Shown here one piece after another: positions 34,728 to 44,119 of a stretch of 64,000 nucleotides of DNA. Positions within the stretch are counted from its first letter, which is position 1. Each line of letters opens with the position of its first letter. This DNA is from Shewanella piezotolerans WP3 (lineage in GTDB: Bacteria; Pseudomonadota; Gammaproteobacteria; Enterobacterales; Shewanellaceae). A model generated the notes under the pieces. The model was not told the DNA's origin. It did not search any database and saw nothing but the letters and a program-made list of their open reading frames with translations. The stretch lies in NCBI RefSeq assembly GCF_000014885.1, contig NC_011566.1, positions 1,996,001 to 2,060,000 of the forward strand. Direction: 5' to 3'. The position numbers were made by a program, and so were the translations under genes.

Positions 34728-37700
34728 ATGAGACTTAAACAGATAAAACTTGCCGGATTCAAGTCATTCGTCGATCCAACCAAAATTCCCTTACCTAATC
34801 CATTGAGCGCCATTATTGGTCCAAACGGCTGTGGTAAATCAAATGTTATTGATGCTGTGCGTTGGGTGCTGGGCGAAAGCTCGGCTAAACATCTGCGTGG
34901 TGATTCCATGGCCGATGTTATTTTTAATGGCTCTACCGCCAGAAGACCCGTATCGGTAGCGGGGGTAGAACTGCTATTTGACAACCAAGACAATCGATTA
35001 GCGGGTCAGTACGCCAGCTACCAAGAGATAGCGGTTAAGAGGCAAGTTAGCCGTGATGGCGATTCAAGCTATTTTCTGAATAATCAAAAGTGTCGCCGTA
35101 AAGATATTACCGATCTATTTATGGGTACAGGGCTTGGACCACGAAGCTACGCGATTATTGAGCAGGGCACCATTTCTCGACTTATTGAGTCAAAGCCACA
35201 AGAGCTGAGAGTATTCATCGAAGAAGCGGCTGGGATCTCTCGTTATAAAGAACGTAGGCGTGAAACAGAGAATCGTATCAGGCACACTCGCGAAAATTTA
35301 TCCCGTCTTGGCGATATTCGCTCAGAGCTACATAAGCAACTGGAAAGACTTGCCGAGCAAGCACAAACGGCTAAACAGTATCGCGAGCTTAAACAGTCTG
35401 AACGTCAATGTGAGTCTGAGTTGGTGGTATCTCGTTATCACGAGCTTAATCAGCAAACTGATACTTTAACTGTCCAGATCGGTAAACTTGAGGTGCAGCA
35501 AGCCAGTTTACTCGCCGAGAAGCAGACACTTGAGCTTAGTTTGACCGAATTGAATTTGAAGTTGAGTGAGCTTGATAGTCAAGAACATCAGCAAGTAGAA
35601 GCTTTTTATCTTACCAAAACCCATATTGCTAAGCTTGAACAATCACTGAAGCACCGTGAGCAACAAGACGACAGTTTGAATCAAAGATTGGCCGAAATTA
35701 GCGCTCAGATAGCGTTGCAGCAAGCATCGTTGAAAACAGCGAATGCAAACCAAGAAAAGCTACTAAAGCAGCAACAAGAGTTAGCGCCTGAGATAAATGC
35801 GTGGCAGCAAAAGACGAGCAGTCAGTCAGCTGAGTTAGCCCTAGTAAGCCAACGTCACATAGCTTCAACCGAACAGTTTCAGTTACATAGCGGTGACGAA
35901 GCAAAAGCACATTTAGCGGTTGAGATGAATCGTACTCAGCTAACTCATTGCTCTAAAGAGCTAACGCATAAACAACAATCAGTTGCAAGACTGACCCAAA
36001 GAGCACTAGAGCATCGTGAACAGTTAGCTGAACTCAAGGGCAGTTCCCTAGCGAACCAATGTGAAACTTTATCTATAGAAACTGAGCAGGCGCAAGAGGT
36101 ATATGACGAGCTGAGCTTTAACATTGAAACGCGTCAACAATCTTGTGATGAATTGAAAACAGAGCTTGAGTCAGTAAAAGTTAAACTGGCTGATGAAACA
36201 GGCCGTTTGTCTGTTGTTACTCAGCTACTACCTGATGAAGGCGATGAAGGTGACACACGGCTATGGCAAGTTATCGAAGTTAGCCCTGGGTGGGAAAGCG
36301 TCGTCGACTTGTTATTGGCTAATGTTCTGAATTCACCGGTGCTTGCAGAGTTATCGACTGAAGCAAGCATTGGCTTCTCTGCAAACACACTGGCGAGTGG
36401 AGTGGTGAATGATGTTATTCAGAGCCCGGTTAATCTTAATCCGTGGTTAAGTCAGGTTAAGTGGCTAGAGACAAAAGATGAAGCTATTCAACGACGTAAA
36501 GAACTTGGTGCAGAGCAAATGTTCGCGACTGCAGATGGCTTTCTTGTTGGCGCTGATTTTATTATCGAAAAAAGTGCAGACTCTGGCTCCCTTGTACAAC
36601 TTAAAAATGAACACGTTGCGCTGACAGAAGTGGTTTGCGACACCGAAGAGCGTTTGAGCTTTTTAACGCAAACCTTGTCGGTGCATATTGAGGAGCTTAA
36701 GCCGCAATTGATCTTGCAGCAGCAACAGTACCAGCAGATCCAAGCTCAAAAAGTGGCATTAGCAGGCATGGCATCGCAAGTTAAAGCAATGCAAACCACT
36801 ATAAATGATACGGATGCACGTTATAAGCAACTACAGCAGGAGTTAGCGGAAACCGAAACTGAATTGCAGCAGCTAATCACTCAACAAGCACAGTTTTTGC
36901 ACAGTGAAGCTAACCTGCAACAAGCCTTTGAGCTTGTTTCAAAAAGCCGGCAAGCGGCAGAGTCAGACAAATTGTCAGCATTTAAATCGTTAAGCGAACT
37001 CAAAGACCTGCTCAATGGCTCTGAGCTGCGACTTAAAGCTAGCCTTAAAAGTGAGCAAGCCATTCAAACCCAAGTGGCATTAATCGAACAAACAGTAAGT
37101 CATCAAAAGCAACGATTAGAAGAACTCGAACTGAATAAAGAGCAAGTGCGTTTACAGTTAGATAATAAAGAAGATGTCGACACTGCTCAAAACTCACAGT
37201 CGCTAAAAACACAATTGGCACAAGCCTTAGAGGCACAGCAAGTTAAACAACAAGCGCTAAACCTGCTCAGGCAGGAGCAAGCAGGGTTACAAGAATTGTG
37301 CGATAGTGCAGGAACGAATAAAAAACAACAGCTTGCGAAGATAGAAGACTTGACTCAAACCATGAGCGCGTTAAAGTTACGTCGTGAAGGTTTAAAAGGA
37401 CAAATTGATAGCCAGTTTAGTTTGATTACTGAGCAGGGCATTGATGTTGAACAAGTATTATCTAAGCTTGATGCCAGTCGCAACACTTTATGGCGTCAAA
37501 AAGAGCTAGAACGTTTACGGGCTCGGATCGCTCATCTTGGAGCGATAAACCTAGCCGCGATAGAAGAGTTTGAACAGCAAAACCAACGGAAAAGCTATCT
37601 AGATAGCCAAGATGAAGACTTAAATTCAGCCTTGGGAAGTTTGGAAGAAGCGATTCGTAAAATAGATACTGAAACAAAAAGCCGATTTAAAGATACCTTC

Positions 37701-38153
37701 GATAAGGTTAATAAGGATCTAGGCATTTTGTTTCCGAAAGTGTTTGGCGGTGGTAGTGCTTATTTAGCACTGACAGATGATGATCTTCTGGAAACAGGCG
37801 TCACTATCATGGCTAGGCCACCAGGTAAGAAAAATAGCACTATCCAACTTCTTTCTGGTGGAGAAAAAGCACTAACCGCATTATCATTAGTTTTTGCTAT
37901 TTTTAGATTGAATCCAGCACCTTTTTGTATGTTGGACGAAGTTGATGCACCTTTGGATGATGCCAATGTCGAACGATTCTGTCGTTTGGTAAAAGAGATG
38001 TCCCAAAGCGTACAATTTATATATATTAGTCACAACAAGATCACCATGGAATTGGCCGATCAACTTATCGGTGTGACTATGCATGAGCCCGGCGTTTCAC
38101 GCATTGTGGCGGTAGATATCGATGAAGCGGTAGCGTTAGCTGACGCTGGATGA
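34728..38153 (+). CDS. smc: Chromosome segregation ATPase SMC
   Basis: A 1141-residue condensin subunit. Walker A GPNGCGKS is at residues 31-38; long Gln/Glu-rich coiled coils follow (about 165-500 and 650-950), with the hinge between (about 505-630). The C-terminal head has the signature LLSGGEK (about 1040) and Walker B MLDEVDAP (about 1068). Presence of SMC fits a genome that does not use MukB. The next genes, zipA and ligA, complete the usual cysZ-smc-zipA-ligA block. smc is 23 bp from zipA, so they are cotranscribed. Confidence 0.97.
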   Translation: MRLKQIKLAGFKSFVDPTKIPLPNPLSAIIGPNGCGKSNVIDAVRWVLGESSAKHLRGDSMADVIFNGSTARRPVSVAGVELLFDNQDNRLAGQYASYQEIAVKRQVSRDGDSSYFLNNQKCRRKDITDLFMGTGLGPRSYAIIEQGTISRLIESKPQELRVFIEEAAGISRYKERRRETENRIRHTRENLSRLGDIRSELHKQLERLAEQAQTAKQYRELKQSERQCESELVVSRYHELNQQTDTLTVQIGKLEVQQASLLAEKQTLELSLTELNLKLSELDSQEHQQVEAFYLTKTHIAKLEQSLKHREQQDDSLNQRLAEISAQIALQQASLKTANANQEKLLKQQQELAPEINAWQQKTSSQSAELALVSQRHIASTEQFQLHSGDEAKAHLAVEMNRTQLTHCSKELTHKQQSVARLTQRALEHREQLAELKGSSLANQCETLSIETEQAQEVYDELSFNIETRQQSCDELKTELESVKVKLADETGRLSVVTQLLPDEGDEGDTRLWQVIEVSPGWESVVDLLLANVLNSPVLAELSTEASIGFSANTLASGVVNDVIQSPVNLNPWLSQVKWLETKDEAIQRRKELGAEQMFATADGFLVGADFIIEKSADSGSLVQLKNEHVALTEVVCDTEERLSFLTQTLSVHIEELKPQLILQQQQYQQIQAQKVALAGMASQVKAMQTTINDTDARYKQLQQELAETETELQQLITQQAQFLHSEANLQQAFELVSKSRQAAESDKLSAFKSLSELKDLLNGSELRLKASLKSEQAIQTQVALIEQTVSHQKQRLEELELNKEQVRLQLDNKEDVDTAQNSQSLKTQLAQALEAQQVKQQALNLLRQEQAGLQELCDSAGTNKKQQLAKIEDLTQTMSALKLRREGLKGQIDSQFSLITEQGIDVEQVLSKLDASRNTLWRQKELERLRARIAHLGAINLAAIEEFEQQNQRKSYLDSQDEDLNSALGSLEEAIRKIDTETKSRFKDTFDKVNKDLGILFPKVFGGGSAYLALTDDDLLETGVTIMARPPGKKNSTIQLLSGGEKALTALSLVFAIFRLNPAPFCMLDEVDAPLDDANVERFCRLVKEMSQSVQFIYISHNKITMELADQLIGVTMHEPGVSRIVAVDIDEAVALADAG

Positions 38154-38176
38154 ACATAAAGATTACAGGGTAACCA

Positions 38177-39127
38177 ATGGAAAATTTGCAACTGGTATTG
38201 CTTGTTTTAGGAGCGATAGCGATTATTGCCGTACTTGTGCATGGTTTTTGGTCCATACGAAAGCAACAGCCGACAGGATTCAAGCAGAGCCCAATGACAG
38301 ATATCAATCGAGACCGCAGAGATGCTGAAGGTTTCGACAATGACGGAATAGGCGAAGTCAGGGTTGTTAAGGCGAGCGCAGCCGAAAGCGCCACATCAGA
38401 AATTGAAGAAGAGCCCAAGCATGTACCATTAGTTGCAGAAACTGCGGTTACTGAAAACGTCGATGCTGGTTTCTCGGCTATTGAAGATGAGTCTTTTAAA
38501 TTAAGTGAAGCGCCGAGCCAAAAAGCGGCTCGAGGTGCTAAAGCTACTCGCGTTGAACCATCATTAACCGATGAAGATGTCACAATACAAACAGAAGCAG
38601 CGCCAATTCAGTCATCTTTATTTGCTGAAGAACCTGTTGTTGCAACCGAAGCCGCGCAGGAAAATGTTGTCGAGCAGGATGTTGACGTTGTAGCTGTAGA
38701 AGAGGAGCCTTTAGGTGATCCACAAGATGTATTGGTACTGCACGTTGTAGCTAAAGAGGGGGAAGAGCTTAATGGTGCGGAGCTGTTACCTTGCTTGCTA
38801 ACACTTAATTTCAAATTCGGTGACATGAATATTTTCCATCGACATGAAGATAATGCCGGTACTGGTAAAGTATTATTTTCAATGGCTAATATGGTCAAAC
38901 CTGGCGTATTTGATCCCGATAGCATGGAGCAGTTCACAACTCAAGGTGTAGTGCTATTTATGACACTGCCTTGTTATGGTGATGCCTTGAGAAACTTTTC
39001 TACCATGCTCAATTCGGCACACCAAATCGCTGACGATCTAAATGGCCTGGTACTGGATGGTGGGCGCGATGAGTGGCTGGAAAGTACCAAACAGAATTAT
39101 ATACAACGAATTAAAGCACAGGCTTAA
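38177..39127 (+). CDS. zipA: Cell division protein ZipA
   Basis: A 316-residue inner-membrane FtsZ anchor. It has an N-terminal membrane helix (residues 4-25), a basic stretch, a long acidic/Pro-poor linker (about 45-180), and the C-terminal FtsZ-binding ZipA domain (about 185-316, beginning DVLVLHVVAKEGEELNGAELL). It follows smc closely and is closed by a terminator before ligA. Confidence 0.95.
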   Translation: MENLQLVLLVLGAIAIIAVLVHGFWSIRKQQPTGFKQSPMTDINRDRRDAEGFDNDGIGEVRVVKASAAESATSEIEEEPKHVPLVAETAVTENVDAGFSAIEDESFKLSEAPSQKAARGAKATRVEPSLTDEDVTIQTEAAPIQSSLFAEEPVVATEAAQENVVEQDVDVVAVEEEPLGDPQDVLVLHVVAKEGEELNGAELLPCLLTLNFKFGDMNIFHRHEDNAGTGKVLFSMANMVKPGVFDPDSMEQFTTQGVVLFMTLPCYGDALRNFSTMLNSAHQIADDLNGLVLDGGRDEWLESTKQNYIQRIKAQA

Positions 39128-39161
39128 TTCTGAATAAGTGAATCAACTAAACTTGTTTTAA

Positions 39162-39190
39162 AAAGGTCGCTTAGGCGGCCTTTGTTATTA
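39162..39190 (+). terminator. Intrinsic terminator between zipA and ligA
   Basis: AAAGGTCGC (39162-39170) pairs with GCGGCCTTT (one G-U pair), 4-nt loop, then TTGTTATT. It suggests that ligA, starting at 39205, depends on read-through or on a promoter inside zipA. Confidence 0.65.
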
Positions 39191-39204
39191 TTAGGACGAA
39201 CCAT

Positions 39205-41211
39205 ATGCACGCTAATGAACTTGAGATCCTAGAACTGACCCAGCAATTAAATCTGCATAATTATCACTACTATGTTGATGATAACCCGACAATTCCAGAT
39301 GTTGAGTACGACAGGTTACTTAAAAGGCTGATAGAGCTAGAGACCCAAAGTCCAGAGTTTGCTAAAGCCGACTCGCCTACACAGAGAGTAGGAGGTGAGG
39401 CATTAGCTAAGTTTGAACAGATCACCCACCTCAAGCCAATGTTAAGCCTTGATAATGTATTTGATGAAACCGAATTTAATGGCTTTCACTCGAGGATAAC
39501 CGATAAAGTCGGTACAGCGCTGAGCTATTGCTGTGAACCAAAGCTTGATGGCTTGGCTGTGAGTATTGTGTACCGTGATGGTGTATTTGAGCGAGCAGCG
39601 ACTCGTGGCGATGGTCAAACGGGTGAGAATATTACTGAAAATGTCCGCACTATTAAGTCAATTCCTTTAAAGTTGCGCGGTGATAATTTTCCACCATTAG
39701 TTGAGGTACGCGGCGAAGTGATTATGCCGCATAAAGCCTTCAATGCGCTTAATGAGCGTGCCCGTGCGAAAGGGGAAAAGCTGTTTGTTAATCCTCGCAA
39801 TGCAGCTGCGGGCAGTTTACGTCAGTTAGACAGTAAAATTACTGCTAGCCGAGCTTTGGGGTTCTACGCTTATGCACTCGGAGTCGTTGAGCCTGAATCG
39901 TGGGAGCTTGCCGATAGCCATTATGGCCAACTAGAGCAACTGCGCTCATGGGGCGTCCCGGTTAGCCAAGAAGTCAAAGTCTGTGACTCGGTCACGGAAG
40001 TCATGGATTATTACAATGATATTCAGCAACGTCGCAGCAGTTTAGATTTCGAAATCGATGGTGTTGTGTTGAAAGTGAACCAGATTGCTCATCAGTTGAG
40101 TTTAGGTTTTGTGGCTAAAGCGCCGCGCTGGGCGACTGCATTTAAGTTTCCAGCTCAAGAGGAGATGACCTTATTAGAAGGGGTCGATTTTCAAGTTGGT
40201 CGTACTGGAGCGGTTACACCTGTCGCACGTCTTAAGCCTGTATTTGTTGGTGGCGTGACCGTCTCAAATGCCACTTTGCATAATGCTGATGAAATTGCCC
40301 GTCTTGGCGTAAAGGTTGGAGATACCATCATTATTCGCCGAGCAGGCGATGTCATTCCCCAAATTGTTGCAATAGTCGCTGATAAACGTCCAGATGATGC
40401 CCAAGATATTGTGTTTCCCGAGCGGTGCCCTGTGTGTGATAGTGAAGTGGAACGTATTGAAGGCGAAGCGGTAGCGCGTTGTAGTGGTGGCTTATTTTGT
40501 GAAGCACAACGTAAAGAAGCAATAAAACATTTTGCTTCTAGAAAGGCGCTTGATATCGATGGTATGGGTGACAAAGTTGTTGAACAGTTAATTGATAAAG
40601 AGCTAGTAGAAAGCCCTGCGGATCTATTTAAGCTGACCGCATCAGCGATGACAATGCTAGAGCGTATGGGGATGAAATCAGCGACTAAATTAGTTGCGGC
40701 CATTGAAGTCGCCAAAGAGACGACTTTTGCTCGCTTTCTCTATGCGTTAGGTATTAGAGAAGTGGGAGAAGCCACCGCTGCGAATCTTGCTGCCTACTTT
40801 AAAACACTGGATGCACTAAAAGGCGCGTCAGCAGAAGAGTTTATCAAGGTCGATGATGTTGGAGCGATTGTTGCGGCTCATTTAGCGCACTTCTTGGCAC
40901 AGCCTCATAATCTTGAAGTGATAGATAAGCTTATTGCGGTGGGAGTTAGCTGGCCAGCAATTGAAGAGGTGGCTGAAGAGGATTTATCACTTAAAGGTCA
41001 AACCTGGGTATTAACCGGTACGTTAACACAGCTTAATCGAAATGATGCTAAAGCTCAGCTGCAGGCATTAGGGGCAAAAGTTGCTGGTAGTGTGTCTAAA
41101 AATACCGATTGTTTGGTCGCTGGCGCAGCGGCTGGCTCGAAGTTGACTAAAGCTCAAGAGCTTGGTGTGAAGGTTATTGATGAAGAGGCATTGATTGCTA
41201 TTTTGTCATAG
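39205..41211 (+). CDS. ligA: NAD-dependent DNA ligase
   Basis: A 668-residue ligase that seals nicks in replication and repair. In order: domain Ia, the adenylation domain with catalytic Lys113 (EPKLDGLAVS), the OB fold, a four-Cys zinc finger (CPVCDSEVERIEG...ARCSGGLFC, about 410-435), helix-hairpin-helix repeats, and a C-terminal BRCT domain (about 590-668, LKGQTWVLTGTL). Full family length, intact motifs. Confidence 0.98.
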   Translation: MHANELEILELTQQLNLHNYHYYVDDNPTIPDVEYDRLLKRLIELETQSPEFAKADSPTQRVGGEALAKFEQITHLKPMLSLDNVFDETEFNGFHSRITDKVGTALSYCCEPKLDGLAVSIVYRDGVFERAATRGDGQTGENITENVRTIKSIPLKLRGDNFPPLVEVRGEVIMPHKAFNALNERARAKGEKLFVNPRNAAAGSLRQLDSKITASRALGFYAYALGVVEPESWELADSHYGQLEQLRSWGVPVSQEVKVCDSVTEVMDYYNDIQQRRSSLDFEIDGVVLKVNQIAHQLSLGFVAKAPRWATAFKFPAQEEMTLLEGVDFQVGRTGAVTPVARLKPVFVGGVTVSNATLHNADEIARLGVKVGDTIIIRRAGDVIPQIVAIVADKRPDDAQDIVFPERCPVCDSEVERIEGEAVARCSGGLFCEAQRKEAIKHFASRKALDIDGMGDKVVEQLIDKELVESPADLFKLTASAMTMLERMGMKSATKLVAAIEVAKETTFARFLYALGIREVGEATAANLAAYFKTLDALKGASAEEFIKVDDVGAIVAAHLAHFLAQPHNLEVIDKLIAVGVSWPAIEEVAEEDLSLKGQTWVLTGTLTQLNRNDAKAQLQALGAKVAGSVSKNTDCLVAGAAAGSKLTKAQELGVKVIDEEALIAILS

Positions 41212-41229
41212 ATAAGCCGCTGCTGATAT

Positions 41230-41258
41230 AAAGCTCCCTAAGGGAGCTTTTATTTTTT
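41230..41258 (+). terminator. Intrinsic terminator after ligA
   Basis: AAAGCTCCC (41230-41238) pairs with GGGAGCTTT (41242-41250), 3-nt loop, followed by TATTTTTTT. Confidence 0.9.
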
Positions 41259-41401
41259 TGCTATTGTTATTCCCTTTTAGGGCCTCATTAACTCACTTTC
41301 TGTTTTAAAAACGTTGAAATTTCTGCAAAAGGCACCATATCTGATTAAACACTAATACAGTTGCAGACAGCGCTGTCTAGATTCGGACAAAAGGGACAGC
41401 T

Positions 41402-41869
41402 TTGAATTTCAGTAATATAACTTGGCTAGATGATAAGGGTCATATTAAGCCCCCTTTGATGCTGTATTTAATGCTGGTCTTTTTAGCAAGAGGATGGTGC
41501 ATATTTATTGCGTCATTAACTCAAGCAAGTGATAGAGCAGGGCTTGTGGCATTAGTTTATCCGCAAAAGTCAGATTTTTTGATGGCACTAATGGCTGGTG
41601 CTGGTGCTCTTATTGTATACGGCTTGATAATCGCCGAGCGAAAACGCAGCCCTTCGTGGATCCAACCTATCTTTAAATATATAAAATGGCTATTACTGGC
41701 GTTGTTATGTATTGACGGCGGGTTGCTCATACAGCGTATTCTACATGCTCACTATGTGTATAGTTGGAGTGTAGGACTAGATGCATTGTTTCTATTCTGG
41801 AGTACTTTATATCTGTTTAATTCAAATAGGCTAAAATACTATTTTTTAGATTGGAAAGCAGAAGAATAG
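41402..41869 (+). CDS. DUF2919 family inner-membrane protein (YfeZ-like)
   Basis: A 155-residue membrane protein with four hydrophobic segments (about 20-40, 58-78, 92-108, 120-140), matching DUF2919. The conserved N-terminus is YLDDKGHIKPP-like (here WLDDKGHIKPP). The start is TTG at 41402 with AGGGA six bases before. Function unknown. Single gene. Confidence 0.82.
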   Translation: MNFSNITWLDDKGHIKPPLMLYLMLVFLARGWCIFIASLTQASDRAGLVALVYPQKSDFLMALMAGAGALIVYGLIIAERKRSPSWIQPIFKYIKWLLLALLCIDGGLLIQRILHAHYVYSWSVGLDALFLFWSTLYLFNSNRLKYYFLDWKAEE

Positions 41870-41911
41870 ATTAGCCTTTAGCTCGTAGGCTTGGTGGAGT
41901 AGGTAAAAAAA

Positions 41912-41935
41912 TGGCGCTGTATGAATACAGCGCCA
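41912..41935 (-). terminator. Orphan intrinsic terminator on the minus strand
   Basis: TGGCGCTGTAT (41912-41922) pairs with its complement (41925-41935). On the minus strand it is followed by seven T residues; on the plus strand only by A. No leftward gene is known upstream of it. It could also serve to stop antisense transcription toward DUF2919. Confidence 0.6.
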
Positions 41936-42195
41936 AAAAGAATCTGCAGTACCGACAGCATTCGATACTATGATCCAGGGATATTAACAAAAAACCTTTT
42001 TTAGTTAAGCAACAAATAATTGCTAGCCTTAATCAAAGGACAATTGACAGTTTGTCATTGAGAGTAATAGTTCGGGGCTACTAACTCTAAAGGACGAAGC
42101 TAGAATATAACAATTGAAGATTGCATACAATATCCTATCGATAGTAATCCCATTCAATTCACGATAATAATGGAATAAGTTATAACTAAGGGTTA

Positions 42196-42207
42196 GGGGG
42201 GGGGGGG
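42196..42207. repeat. Homopolymer of 12 G
   Basis: Twelve consecutive G in AT-rich intergenic DNA, about 385 bp upstream of the HD-GYP gene. Such tracts slip in replication and are also a common place for sequencing error. Confidence 0.85.
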
Positions 42208-42592
42208 CTGACTATCAGTGGGCCTATTTATGTTCCTGCTGAACGAGCCTGGGAATTAGCGCACAATGAATAATTTGACGCCGTACTCGTTTAACTTTGT
42301 GGTTTTAGTTTATTTGTCTATTTAATGTGGGCTGATATTGTTGCTCTGTCTGAAATGGTTAAAAGATTCGAAGTGATCGACTGTTTACTTGTTGACTTAA
42401 CCATGTGAAAACTGTCATAAAATTGACATTCTTGCTGTTATTCGTAAGAGAAAACTATTATTATCGACTAATAGCTAATGGCGACGTAGCCAAAATTAGT
42501 GCCAGTGATAACCCGTAAATGTTTGGCACTATATCTTCTTTCAAGAGTGAGACACTTTTTCAAAATAGTGACTACCTCTGGAGCCTTTACTA

Positions 42593-43786
42593 ATGTCAAA
42601 AGACGTCAGAATTCCCTTGTCTAAGTTATGCATTGGTTTAACCATTAAGTTACCACTGTCATGGACCCAACATCCTTTTCTATTTAATCAGTTTGACATT
42701 GAAAACCAATCGCAAATCGAACTGATTAAGAGTTTGAATATTGCCTATGTATATTTGATCGCAGGAAAAGCATTGCTTGCGTCGACACAAGAGCAACAGG
42801 TTAAAGTTATCGTGGAGAAATCTGCTGAGGAATTTGCTCAGGAAAGGTTAGCTTCATTACGCAAATCTATTCGCATGAGTCAACAAAGATTTCAAAAAAA
42901 CGGTTTAGAGTGCCGCAGTGCATTTTCAAAAATAGCAGCTGAACCTGAGGGCGCTTATCGGTCAGCCGCAACGTTAGTCGAATCGATGATGGACCATATT
43001 AAAGAAACCTCAACACCGCATCTTGCTTTAGTAAGTAGTAACGAGGATGACAGCGGGACAGAGCACGGGATTTCGATTGCAGTATTGTCGATGATGCTCG
43101 GATGTTCATTAGGCTGCACGGATTCAGAGTTACGGGATATCGCAATGGGAGCTGTATTTCATGATATTGGTAAGAGAAAAGTACCTGACGTCATCAGACG
43201 TAAGAAAGGTAACTTATCTGATCATGAAGTTAACTTTCTTAAGATGCACCCCAAATTTGGTTTTGACATGATGACCAAACAAGATCTTTTTCCAAAAGCA
43301 GTACTTGATATTGTTCTACATCACCATGAGTGGGCTGATGGTAGTGGTTATCCTGACGGACTAAAAGATCCGCAGATCCCACTAACAACACAAATAGTTG
43401 CCTTGGCAAATGACTTTGAGCAGTTACTTAAATTTGGTCATGGGCGTTCACCGCAAGTGGCTTTAGGTTATCTTTTTAAAAATAGAGCTGGTAAGCATGC
43501 GCCATCGCTGATTTCAGCCTTGGTTAAAGTACTTGGGATTTATCCCCCCGGCACATTAGTGCAATTATCAAATGGGCAAATTGCTAAGGTTCTGATTACC
43601 ACTGAAACGGTCAAACAACCTCACGTAATCGCTTGTGATGAAAACGGAGATAACGCGGTGTTACGCTATTTAGTAGAAGAGGGTATATTGATAAGTAAAG
43701 TGCTTAAAGTCGATGAGTTAGGCACTGGCGCATTAAAAGTACTGGATCCAAGTGCTGATATAAGCTTCTATTTTAGCTCTATGTAA
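42593..43786 (+). CDS. HD-GYP domain c-di-GMP phosphodiesterase with DUF3391
   Basis: A 397-residue protein. The N-terminus (about 4-100) matches DUF3391 (VRIPLSKLCIGLTIKLPLSW). The HD-GYP domain (about 150-310) has HDIGK (189-193 region) and HHHEWADGSGYPDG, both intact, so c-di-GMP hydrolysis is expected. GGAG lies nine bases before the ATG. The stop codon coincides with the left end of a decayed type B repeat. Confidence 0.93.
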   Translation: MSKDVRIPLSKLCIGLTIKLPLSWTQHPFLFNQFDIENQSQIELIKSLNIAYVYLIAGKALLASTQEQQVKVIVEKSAEEFAQERLASLRKSIRMSQQRFQKNGLECRSAFSKIAAEPEGAYRSAATLVESMMDHIKETSTPHLALVSSNEDDSGTEHGISIAVLSMMLGCSLGCTDSELRDIAMGAVFHDIGKRKVPDVIRRKKGNLSDHEVNFLKMHPKFGFDMMTKQDLFPKAVLDIVLHHHEWADGSGYPDGLKDPQIPLTTQIVALANDFEQLLKFGHGRSPQVALGYLFKNRAGKHAPSLISALVKVLGIYPPGTLVQLSNGQIAKVLITTETVKQPHVIACDENGDNAVLRYLVEEGILISKVLKVDELGTGALKVLDPSADISFYFSSM

Positions 43787-44068
43787 TAGCAACTCCATTA
43801 AAGAGTTGCCCATTTAGCACGCGTTTAAATCACTTTTAGACAAGTAAGTGGCTTATCGCTAATCGTTATTCTATATCTAATGCCACATGCGCTGTATTAA
43901 GTGATTTCCCCATGCCTTAAATATCAGCCGCAGGTTGTGAGCGTCATAGGACTTTCACTGCTAGGTGGCATTGTCTCAAAAGGGAATAACCACTTCTTTC
44001 ACAATGGGCCTTGAATTGAAAGCCCTGAGAAAGCTCTGAACTGAGTATGTCCTTAATGGAATTGGTAT
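43786..44068 (-). repeat. Decayed type B element, copy 4
   Basis: 283 bp. Left end ATAGCAACTCCATTAAAGAG and right end CCTTAATGGAATTGGTAT are degraded versions of the type B ends. In between, AGGGAATAACCACTTCTTT, a CTCTGAACTG motif near the right end and GCTAATCGTTATTCT can be aligned to copy 1 in the same orientation. No reading frame survives. Its left end GCAACTC/GAGTTGC also forms a small hairpin after the HD-GYP gene. Confidence 0.7.
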
Positions 44069-44119
44069 AATATAAATGCGGTCTGGCCTCGTTATTTAGT
44101 AATAATCAAAAGGGTGATA

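Larger units (their letters stand above)
41870..42592. other. Intergenic region upstream of the HD-GYP gene
   Basis: 723 bp without an accepted gene. It holds a hairpin oriented as a minus-strand terminator (41912-41935), a run of 12 G (42196-42207), and a structured stretch just before the HD-GYP gene: ACTAAT/ATTAGT enclosing TGGC-GACGTA-GCCA (42465-42500), then AGTGCCA/TGGCACT (42498-42530). No known riboswitch consensus, including c-di-GMP types, was matched. Confidence 0.4.

Noticed and set aside
38077..38583. 168-codon frame opposite smc/zipA
   Set aside because: Antisense to the well-supported C-terminus of smc and to zipA; Ser/Thr-rich composition typical of a shadow frame.
40191..40715. 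174-codon frame opposite ligA
   Set aside because: Lies wholly inside ligA, which is intact; no family features.
42208..42270. Open frame after the 12-G tract that reads like protein (SGPIYVPAERAW)
   Set aside because: No start codon, a stop just upstream in frame, and only about 25 codons; no family.
42420..42592. c-di-GMP riboswitch before the HD-GYP gene
   Set aside because: The conserved c-di-GMP-I and -II core bases were not found.
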